Below are positions 1 to 5,070 of a stretch of DNA of 5,070 bases, one piece after another; the stretch's first letter is position 1; each line of letters starts with the position of its first letter. A program made the translations under genes and the position numbers. Origin of the DNA: Thermoplasmata archaeon (GTDB lineage: Archaea > Thermoplasmatota > DAOVMN01); NCBI GenBank assembly GCA_030630685.1, contig DAOVMN010000201.1, positions 1 to 5,070 on the forward strand, given 5' to 3'. The notes under the pieces were generated by a model. It saw nothing but the letters and a program-made list of their open reading frames with translations. It made no database searches and was not told where the DNA came from.

Positions 1-6
1 ATTTTG

Positions 7-57
7 TTGATTTTGTATTGAGAATTATCGATTATTGGTAAAAATCTCTTGATTTTG
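7..57. repeat. 9-bp direct repeat TTGATTTTG flanking the AT-rich left end
   Basis: TTGATTTTG occurs at 7-15 and again at 49-57, a start-to-start distance of 42 bp, close to four helical turns. The interval is AT-rich and contains no complete gene. The second copy overlaps the TTG that opens the first long reading frame. The arrangement would suit a pair of operator half-sites or a promoter region for the downstream operon. AT-rich DNA produces such repeats by chance, so a regulatory role is inference only. Confidence 0.3.
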
Positions 58-648
58 CTTGATATGGTGAAAGGTTGTCTATATTTTGCAGTATTTCAAA
101 GCTCTCATATAAGTTATGTCGAAAACCTTGATCTGGAAAACACTCCCCCTCTTTCTCCTGCACACGCACACACAGAAGACGTTAAACCATCTGTGTATAT
201 AAAGAAGAGAAAAAAGAGGATTACAACAACACCTCCACCAAAACGACCCTCTTCCAAAAATCTTGTGTCATTCTATATGGAGGAACTCGAACGTGATGGA
301 GTTGATAACCCACACGACAACCCATCTAAACTCAGAAAGATTATAAAAAGTCAAGGATTCATCGATCAAAGGACGATTAAGAAGCATCTCAAGGCAGTGA
401 TGGATGTTTGGGATAGGGATCACGGGGTAGAATCCACCGAAACAAGCACGATCACTGGCATACTCCAAATAGTTTACTCAGACTACCAAGACAACGGGAA
501 ATGGAATCTTAAGTATCTCAAAAGCGATGAGTGCGTAGATGAGCTCTACTCAAAATATGGCTTAGATGATGCCCAGGCGATACGAGGAGTGCAAGCATTA
601 CAGGCAGTCTACCATAGGGATGAGCCGGGGGGAGGTGGTCCCCAATGA
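49..648 (+). CDS. Unrecognised protein with a possible helix-turn-helix; first gene of the operon
   Basis: I do not recognise this family. The frame is open from a TGA stop at 19-21. Possible starts are TTG at 49, ATG at 64 (codon 6), GTG at 67, and an internal ATG at 277 (Met77). None has a clear SD, so the N-terminus is uncertain. Residues about 45-75 are rich in proline, lysine and arginine (KKRKKR, then TTTPPPKRP) and look disordered. The better-folded part is residues 77-190. There, FIDQRTIKKHLKAV (104-117) resembles the recognition segment of a helix-turn-helix, so DNA binding is plausible but unproven. The C-terminus ends in GGGGPQ, because its last codons double as the SD of the next gene. 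The stop TGA (646-648) overlaps the next start codon. By position it could be a regulator or accessory DNA-binding protein of the element. Confidence 0.6.
   Translation: MILLDMVKGCLYFAVFQSSHISYVENLDLENTPPLSPAHAHTEDVKPSVYIKKRKKRITTTPPPKRPSSKNLVSFYMEELERDGVDNPHDNPSKLRKIIKSQGFIDQRTIKKHLKAVMDVWDRDHGVESTETSTITGILQIVYSDYQDNGKWNLKYLKSDECVDELYSKYGLDDAQAIRGVQALQAVYHRDEPGGGGPQ
629..643 (+). promoter_or_regulatory. Shine-Dalgarno inside a potential hairpin before the 58-aa gene
   Basis: GGAGGTG at 631-637 is a near-perfect archaeal SD, 7 nt before the ATG at 645. It lies within a perfect inverted repeat: GGGGA (629-633), loop GGTGG (634-638), TCCCC (639-643). The five-pair, GC-rich stem would mask part of the SD. 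Ribosomes finishing the upstream gene would have to melt it, which suits tight translational coupling. The base match is seen directly; the regulatory effect is inferred. Confidence 0.5.
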
Positions 649-821
649 TGCTAAAGATGGAGCCGATCCCCTGGAGCAAAGGCCTAACCCTGCTCAAAAA
701 GGAGCATGGTTATCCCAAGAGAAGGGCGATTGTTAGGGCAATGCAAGCTCATCCGGGCTTTCAGCATTTAGTTAGAGCCACGTATCGGAAGGCCAAGAAC
801 GGAAGAAAGGGGAGGCGGTGA
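645..821 (+). CDS. Small, very basic 58-residue protein of unknown function
   Basis: This short gene opens with ATGATG and its start overlaps the previous stop as ATGA. A strong SD, GGAGGTG (631-637), stands 7 nt upstream. I do not recognise the product. It begins MMLKMEPIPWSKGL and ends KAKNGRKGRR. By my count it has 16 Lys/Arg and only two acidic residues, both Glu, for a net charge near +14. There is no membrane segment and no cysteine. The composition suits a small nucleic-acid-binding protein, for example a DNA-condensing or regulatory factor, but no specific fold can be claimed. The SD and the coupled start make it a real gene more convincingly than its length does. Its own 3' end (GGGGAGG, 809-815) serves as an SD for whatever is translated next. 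Confidence 0.7.
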   Translation: MMLKMEPIPWSKGLTLLKKEHGYPKRRAIVRAMQAHPGFQHLVRATYRKAKNGRKGRR

Positions 822-823
822 AA

Positions 824-874
824 GTGGGAAATCACAATCAACCAAATCAAATAAAATGGAGGCTTGAACCATGA
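824..874 (+). CDS. Possible 16-residue leader or coupling peptide
   Basis: A GTG at 824 sits 8 nt after GGAGG (811-815) and opens 16 codons, MGNHNQPNQIKWRLEP. They stop at TGA 872-874, overlapping the ATG of the surface-protein gene as ATGA. An in-frame GTG at 818 would overlap the previous stop, but it is too close to the SD. The frame bridges the only non-overlapping gap in the operon and would make every junction coupled. Against it, the sequence is A-rich with AATCA-like reiteration, and the downstream gene has its own good SD. It may be no more than spacer. Confidence 0.25.
   Translation: MGNHNQPNQIKWRLEP
858..862 (+). promoter_or_regulatory. Shine-Dalgarno of the surface-protein gene
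   Basis: GGAGG lies 8 nt before the ATG at 871, ideal archaeal spacing. It fixes this start and indicates that a large amount of the surface protein can be made independently of upstream coupling. Confidence 0.75.
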
Positions 875-2787
875 AAGAAAACGACAAAACCCAAGAAATC
901 GAAAGACTTGAAAAACAGTTTGGAAACCTTTTCAGGACCATCGTCTACATCGTCCTGATACTGTGTGCCTACTTGCTTTACATCGAGGTTTGCGAGGGTG
1001 GAGGAAGTGGGGACTATCCCTATTCTGGTAGTGGGGATTGGACGATCAATCAGGAAACCCATATATGGAATGAATCCTACGACATATCGGGAGACCTGAA
1101 CATTAACCGACCATTGTACCTCGAAGAGAATGTAACATTGCGGTTTACAGGTAGCAATCCTCATATAATAATAGATGACGGGTTCCACATCTACAACTCC
1201 ACTGTAGAAGGAACAAACCTGACACAGTGGGCCACGTGGGACGGGGAACTCTTTTTCAACCATTCTGTAGTACGAAATGTGAAGGAATTCCCCAACAATT
1301 GGCGGGAAAACTTCACAGCCCAACACTCGATCTTTTACGGTGGGGGCGGGTATTATCGGGGAATATATCATCAGAATTTTCCTCAGATTCAGCAAGCCCA
1401 AAATCTCACCTTTTTCAATAACTCATTTTTCAACTTCACCGGATACGCCATATACCTTGAACCAGGGTGCAACAATACGACAATAAAAAACAACAGATTC
1501 GTGAGCTGTGAGAACGACATGTTCACCTACAACTCCACAAATCTGACCATAGAGGGCAACCAGTATCTTTGGTATCTGAATATCAAGGTTATTAACCAAA
1601 CCGCTGTTCCCGTTCCTAACGCCACAATAACCATAACAAACAAGACCGGAACACTTCTCTATGACTTGAAAACAAACCAAACAGGATGCCGAAGCTGGAT
1701 ATTGATCAACGAAGCTGATAACGATATAAGGATAGTGGCCTCAAAGAATAACAGTGTGTTGAATATAACCCTGCCTATCACGCATACCCAAACCCTCAAT
1801 ATAACATTGAATATATCGGCACCTGCAGATTACTACCTCGCCAATATCACCTTCGTGGATGACGACTATACGCCTCTTGAAGGTGCAACGATTATGATCT
1901 ATGACCAGTATTCCAATCAAGTCCATAACGCCACGCTCGGCTCGACTGGAAGGATATCTGCCAATCTCCCCATAGCGGACAACAGTACCTATTTCACCAT
2001 CGAGGTATTCTTTAACGGGAAATATGCCTACCGTGAATACTGGCCCGACCTTGGGGCAACTACTTATGTATTCACGGAGTTTAAGATTCACAAGGCCAGC
2101 ATAGATATCCACTTCTACAACTCCTTTACCGGACTTGGAGAGGACTCAGAGCTCCTGAGGGTATACTATCGTGAGGACGGCGGATCATGGCAGCGGTCTT
2201 CAGACACCTTCAATATCATTCATGAAACGGGGAAGGTAATCAATATTGAGGTAAAGGATTATTTCAATATCTCTATAGCCACCCACACCCTTACCCTTTC
2301 AAACCTCATAAAATACCATATAGATTTCTCCATTCCTTTAGCAACCATCCACCTGGAAAACACCCTCGGGTTAAACAAATTTACCGTGATCCGGCAGGGG
2401 GCTACCTCAAAGGTTCAGGTGATCGGTAATGAGTTCAGGGTGATTGCAGCACCCCTCGGAAACTCCACTATCATCTATCTGGTTTCATGGGATGATACTT
2501 ATGTTCATGCTCCCAACAATGGGACCCGAGTTCTCATCAGAAATAACTCATTCTCCTTTCCAGCCGAGGCATCGGAAAGCAACCCCCACATCGTCCGGGA
2601 TCTCTCAGGCCATATAGAAGCACAATGGGAAGAGGTAATAACCCCGTCAGCCGGTCCCGAATGGTGGGAAGATGCAAGGGTAAGGAAGGGCCTGGTAATC
2701 ATCGGTGTTTTTGCAGCAATAGCGTTCCTTTATGCCCGTTATAGGTGGGTTAAAGAAAGGTTGCGAAGAAGGGGGTATTCTCGATGA
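871..2787 (+). CDS. Hyperglycosylated, doubly membrane-anchored surface protein with beta-helix and Ig-like regions
   Basis: This 638-residue protein is probably a cell-surface or virion-spike glycoprotein. A charged, helix-forming N-terminus (1-22) precedes a membrane segment (about 23-38) and a GGGSGD linker. Residues about 55-230 contain short Asn- and aromatic-rich strands such as NLTFFNNSFFNFTGYAIYLE, typical of right-handed parallel beta-helix (NosD-like) archaeal surface proteins. Residues 235-315 and 320-405 look like two Ig-like or carboxypeptidase-regulatory-like beta domains (NIKVINQTAVPVPNATITI; NITFVDDDYTPLEGATIMI). From 407 there is another beta-rich region (YNSFTGLGEDSELLRVYY). 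A second membrane segment (about 607-622) ends in a basic tail, RYRWVKERLRRRGYSR. Both termini are predicted to be cytoplasmic, or inside the particle, by the positive-inside rule. I count 28 N-X-S/T sequons, all between the two membrane segments. Its stop overlaps the ATPase start. Spike versus S-layer-associated or adhesin function cannot be decided from sequence. Confidence 0.8.
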   Translation: MKENDKTQEIERLEKQFGNLFRTIVYIVLILCAYLLYIEVCEGGGSGDYPYSGSGDWTINQETHIWNESYDISGDLNINRPLYLEENVTLRFTGSNPHIIIDDGFHIYNSTVEGTNLTQWATWDGELFFNHSVVRNVKEFPNNWRENFTAQHSIFYGGGGYYRGIYHQNFPQIQQAQNLTFFNNSFFNFTGYAIYLEPGCNNTTIKNNRFVSCENDMFTYNSTNLTIEGNQYLWYLNIKVINQTAVPVPNATITITNKTGTLLYDLKTNQTGCRSWILINEADNDIRIVASKNNSVLNITLPITHTQTLNITLNISAPADYYLANITFVDDDYTPLEGATIMIYDQYSNQVHNATLGSTGRISANLPIADNSTYFTIEVFFNGKYAYREYWPDLGATTYVFTEFKIHKASIDIHFYNSFTGLGEDSELLRVYYREDGGSWQRSSDTFNIIHETGKVINIEVKDYFNISIATHTLTLSNLIKYHIDFSIPLATIHLENTLGLNKFTVIRQGATSKVQVIGNEFRVIAAPLGNSTIIYLVSWDDTYVHAPNNGTRVLIRNNSFSFPAEASESNPHIVRDLSGHIEAQWEEVITPSAGPEWWEDARVRKGLVIIGVFAAIAFLYARYRWVKERLRRRGYSR

Positions 2788-4229
2788 TAGAAGCAGAGCC
2801 CCAGGATAGAGTAATCGGCTACATCGGCAGGGAAGGAAAGGCCCCCGCCCTGTGGTGGAGTGCGGAAAGAGAGGCACAAAAAGAACTCAACGAAGCAACC
2901 CTTGACGGTGATGATGAGATTGAGACAGCAACACTCATCAACCTTTTTACCGCCCTTCGCCCACAACTCAAGATTAAGAAAAGCGGGAATTACTATAATA
3001 CCTTCATGGAGAAAGCCGCCGAAGTGGGGCTTTTCGACTTGGAAGAGATACCCACCAACGATTACCGGAACCTCTTCCTTCTCCTCGAAGATTATCTAAC
3101 CGAAGTGGATGCCCACCAGGGCGACCACCGGGGAGACCAGCCAAGCAACACAAGAGGCATACCTCCTGAATGGCTCGCTTGCAGCGGGATGGATGTATTC
3201 CTTGATCCTACATCATGGTTCCGGAAAGGTTTGGCAACCATAATAACAGGAGAGAACGGGGTGGGAAAGACAAATCTAATGATATGGATAGCATTACAGT
3301 TATCACAATGGGATTCCCCTAAGAAACTAAGACCGGTAATAGCTACAAATCTAAAACTCTATAAAGAGTGGGCCGTGAAACACGGGATAAAGATTGTGCG
3401 AAGGATCTCGGAAGTATTCGATGTAGTGGCGGAAATAGACCTCTCCGGGGAACGAAGGAATCTTTACGTGCTCATTGATGAGTTCGATGGTGCAGAAGGC
3501 CAGAACGCTTGGGAGACAAGAGGCGCAAAAACAGGGGCAAGCTTCAGGGTATTCAATCAATTCCGAAAGCTCCAAGATGCCATCATTGTACCCTCAATCC
3601 ATTATCCCCAGGACGTAAACAACAGGTGGAGAACCTCATCAAGGGGTGTGCATTGCATTATCAATAAAGGAATGCGTTATCCTGATAAAGGATTCAAAAA
3701 TGTCTGGGATTGCACAAAAATACAGGATGAGCGGAGCCGCCTAAAATCCGCCGCCATCTATTGGGAAAACACACCGATCAATCTGATAGGAGTTATCCCG
3801 AACTGTGGCGAATGCTTTGAGACGTATGCCCCCACTACCTTCACCTTTGACATGGGGCCAAAAGAGGTTTTGGAGATCATGGAGGCTATTGATAGAATCC
3901 CCATGCCAGAACATGGAACAGAAGAGGAAAGAATAGAATGGATGATGACCAGGGGTGCGGTGATAAAGAACTATATGGAAGAGTGGAGAAGGCAGAGAGA
4001 ACCTGTAGAAGAGGTTGATGAAGCAGAAGAAAAGGATAAGGAAAAGATAAAAGAATTGGAGGAAGAGTTAAAAAAGAACGAGTATTATGACATCAAAACA
4101 TGGAGAGAGGCCAATACATGGAAAGAGACACATAAACTATATGTGAAGAAATACAAAAAGAAATTAAAACTACCAGCACTACAAAACAAATTCTATCGTT
4201 TGGGGGATGAACTTGAAAAAGAGAAATAA
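2784..4229 (+). CDS. P-loop ATPase, Zot/HerA-FtsK-like, with C-terminal coiled coil
   Basis: This 481-residue protein starts at an ATG overlapping the surface-protein stop (ATGA), 7 nt after a weak G-rich SD (GGGGGT, 2771-2776). An N-terminal region of about 140 residues, with no recognised fold, precedes the ATPase core. The core has Walker A GENGVGKT (156-163), a VIATNLKLY segment (185-193), Walker B LYVLIDEFD (227-235; Asp232, Glu233), and a stretch DAIIVPSIHYPQDVNNRWR whose Arg281 and Arg283 could sense nucleotide. The order P-loop, 'TN' strand, DE-type Walker B, then an Ile-rich strand with distal arginines resembles Zot-type and HerA-FtsK ATPases. Those proteins drive virion morphogenesis, packaging or DNA transfer. 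A single CxxC follows (341-344). Residues about 399-437 are highly charged and likely coiled coil. The tail (about 438-481) is basic and helical. No membrane segment is seen. Co-translation with the spike-like protein suggests a joint role in assembly or transport. The exact family needs a profile search. Confidence 0.75.
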   Translation: MIEAEPQDRVIGYIGREGKAPALWWSAEREAQKELNEATLDGDDEIETATLINLFTALRPQLKIKKSGNYYNTFMEKAAEVGLFDLEEIPTNDYRNLFLLLEDYLTEVDAHQGDHRGDQPSNTRGIPPEWLACSGMDVFLDPTSWFRKGLATIITGENGVGKTNLMIWIALQLSQWDSPKKLRPVIATNLKLYKEWAVKHGIKIVRRISEVFDVVAEIDLSGERRNLYVLIDEFDGAEGQNAWETRGAKTGASFRVFNQFRKLQDAIIVPSIHYPQDVNNRWRTSSRGVHCIINKGMRYPDKGFKNVWDCTKIQDERSRLKSAAIYWENTPINLIGVIPNCGECFETYAPTTFTFDMGPKEVLEIMEAIDRIPMPEHGTEEERIEWMMTRGAVIKNYMEEWRRQREPVEEVDEAEEKDKEKIKELEEELKKNEYYDIKTWREANTWKETHKLYVKKYKKKLKLPALQNKFYRLGDELEKEK

Positions 4230-4259
4230 TCATCAACAAACAAAAACCGTTCCCGTAAT

Positions 4260-4279
4260 CTTTCTTTCTTTCTTTCTTT
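4260..4279 (+). repeat. (CTTT)5 tetranucleotide tract, probable operon terminator
   Basis: Five exact CTTT units start 30 nt after the ATPase stop. Archaeal transcription commonly ends at T-rich stretches without a hairpin, so this pyrimidine tract on the coding strand is a good candidate terminator for the operon. It is also a slippage-prone microsatellite, placed 49 bp before the recombinase start. Confidence 0.5.
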
Positions 4280-4328
4280 GATATGAATATCTAACTTTCT
4301 AATTTTCACAGGGACCCCACAGGGCGTT
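4280..4328 (+). promoter_or_regulatory. Recombinase upstream region with palindrome and short direct repeats
   Basis: The interval between the CTTT tract and the recombinase holds GATAT-GA-ATATC (4280-4291), a perfect 5-bp inverted repeat that also resembles an archaeal TATA element. It also holds two copies of CACAGGG (4307-4313, 4318-4324) just before the start. The palindrome could be promoter or operator. The second CACAGGG supplies the only SD-like bases (AGGG). The presence of some promoter here is inferred from the terminator-like tract upstream and the separate gene downstream. Confidence 0.3.
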
Positions 4329-5030
4329 ATGATGGATTCAAGAAACGGAAAGACAAGGGCAGCGATATACCTAAGAGTCTCCACCGACAAACAGGAGTTG
4401 GAGAACCAGGAACGCCAACTCACCCCCTATTGTGAACGATCAGGCTGGGATATCCATAAGGTATACCGTGATGTGATCTCAGGGAAAGAAGAGAAACGCC
4501 CTGCCTTCGATGAATTATTCAGGGATGCCCACCAGAAGAAATTTGATATCCTGCTATTCTGGGACTTGTCCCGATTCAGTAGAGCAGGGACCCTTCACAC
4601 TCTCCAGAAGTTGAGGGAACTGGAGAACCTGGGGATCGGGTGGCACAGCTACACGGAACCCTATGTAAGCACAGCAGGACAATTCAAGGATGTTGTAATA
4701 GCTCTATTATCATCCCTGGCGAAAGTGGAGAGGGAGAAGATAAGCACCAAAACAAAGGCAGGGCTTGAGAGAGCCCGGGCACAGGGGAAGAAATTAGGTA
4801 AACAGTTCAGGATCACAGATACCAAGATTAAACGGGTTTGGAGGGAGTACGGGAAAGAGGGATCGATAACCAGGGTTGCTAAAGTCCTCAAGGGCATAAT
4901 CTCAAAAGGGACAATCCAATTTATTGTATCTCATGGAATCCGGACAAAGAAGCAATACATCGAGGTGTATACAAGGTGGAAAGCGGTCAATAGACCCCTC
5001 CCTAAAAAATGTGTGCCTTCTGGTCAATAA
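4329..5030 (+). CDS. Small serine recombinase (resolvase/invertase family)
   Basis: A 233-residue site-specific recombinase of the serine family, which cuts and rejoins DNA through a phosphoserine link at a 2-bp-staggered crossover. The N-terminal resolvase domain opens with AAIYLRVSTDKQ; Ser18 is the expected nucleophile and Arg16 accompanies it. Further matches are DVISGKEEKRPAFDEL, FWDLSRFSRAG (77-87), which supplies active-site arginines 82 and 85, and the long E-helix region EREKISTKTKAGLERARAQG (134-153). A helix-turn-helix for DNA binding spans about 179-203 (SITRVAKVLKGIISKGTIQF). A further 30-residue basic tail makes it longer than classical 180-190-residue resolvases, but it lacks the large C-terminal domains of phage serine integrases. 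Start is ATG 4329 or the next codon, ATG 4332; the second gives better SD spacing. Resolution, inversion and integration are all possible roles. Confidence 0.9.
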   Translation: MMDSRNGKTRAAIYLRVSTDKQELENQERQLTPYCERSGWDIHKVYRDVISGKEEKRPAFDELFRDAHQKKFDILLFWDLSRFSRAGTLHTLQKLRELENLGIGWHSYTEPYVSTAGQFKDVVIALLSSLAKVEREKISTKTKAGLERARAQGKKLGKQFRITDTKIKRVWREYGKEGSITRVAKVLKGIISKGTIQFIVSHGIRTKKQYIEVYTRWKAVNRPLPKKCVPSGQ

Positions 5031-5062
5031 TTCTCGGTCAGCATGACGGACGTTTATTGACC
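4985..5062. repeat. GGTCA(ATA) repeat cluster, candidate recombination site
   Basis: GGTCAATA appears at 4985-4992 and 5022-5029, 37 bp apart. GGTCA recurs at 5036-5040. The inverted form TTATTGACC at 5054-5062 pairs exactly with GGTCAATAA at 5022-5030, a 9-bp perfect inverted repeat. Inside it, GTCA-GCA-TGAC (5037-5047) is a second small palindrome. The cluster straddles the recombinase stop, where serine-recombinase target sites often lie. It is not a convincing terminator, because no T tract follows on the + strand. Confidence 0.45.
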
Positions 5063-5070
5063 GGATAAAA

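Noticed and set aside
159..175. CA-rich run (cacacgcacacacag)
   Set aside because: Short and imperfect, and it falls inside a probable coding region encoding AHAHT; no repeat array.
116..202. 28-codon frame starting MSKTLIWK in another + frame
   Set aside because: It has no SD, it sits inside the longer frame, and the product is unremarkable.
847..1401. 184-codon frame on the minus strand
   Set aside because: It lies wholly opposite the surface-protein gene, whose sequons, membrane segments and SD show the + strand is the coding one. The minus-strand product has no recognisable domain.
1423..2112. Minus-strand frames at 1423-1680 and 1741-2112
   Set aside because: They are antisense shadows of the same + strand gene, with no SD or protein features of their own.
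2647..2966. Minus-strand frames across the surface-protein/ATPase junction
   Set aside because: The junction is explained by a clean ATGA overlap of two well-supported + strand genes.
5022..5070. Intrinsic terminator after the recombinase
   Set aside because: The 9-bp inverted repeat has a 23-nt loop and is followed by GGATAAAA rather than a T tract, so a recombination or binding site fits better.
1..5070. CRISPR array, tRNA or rRNA
   Set aside because: No regularly spaced direct repeats, no cloverleaf-like sequence with a TTCRA-type arm, and no rRNA signature were seen on either strand.
1..5070. Complete circular or terminally repeated element
   Set aside because: The two ends share no meaningful direct or inverted repeat, so the window gives no sign of being a closed or complete replicon.

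Overview
The window looks archaeal, and most likely comes from a euryarchaeal methanogen, an anaerobic methanotroph, or an extrachromosomal or viral element of one. The evidence is indirect. A long ectodomain is saturated with N-glycosylation sequons and anchored at both ends. Strong Shine-Dalgarno (SD) sequences of the GGAGG(TG) type precede closely packed genes with ATGA stop/start overlaps. Arginine is mostly AGA/AGG, and a pyrimidine-rich T tract closes the operon. No ribosomal, tRNA or metabolic gene is present, so the host cannot be named from this sequence.

All genes lie on the + strand. The left end (1-48) is AT-rich, with a 9-bp direct repeat. It leads into a 199-codon frame (49-648) encoding an unrecognised protein with a possible helix-turn-helix. 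A 58-residue, very basic protein (645-821) follows, then an A-rich spacer that can encode a 16-residue peptide (824-874). Next come a 638-residue membrane-anchored surface protein (871-2787) and a 481-residue P-loop ATPase (2784-4229). The junctions at 645-648, 871-874 and 2784-2787 are all ATGA overlaps, so the block 49-4229 is probably one translationally coupled operon. A 99-bp gap (4230-4328) holds a (CTTT)5 tract and a small palindrome. It separates the operon from a small serine recombinase (4329-5030). The recombinase gene ends inside a cluster of GGTCA(ATA) repeats that could be a recombination site.

The most interesting reading is a small mobile genetic element or virus fragment. A hyperglycosylated, doubly anchored spike-like protein is co-translated with an ATPase whose motif layout resembles the Zot/HerA-FtsK group, which is used in virion assembly, DNA packaging or DNA transfer. 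Small DNA-binding-type proteins lie upstream and a site-specific recombinase lies downstream. Adjacent spike and NTPase genes recall the architecture of pleomorphic archaeal viruses. That comparison rests on layout alone, since no capsid, replication or conjugation gene is visible here.
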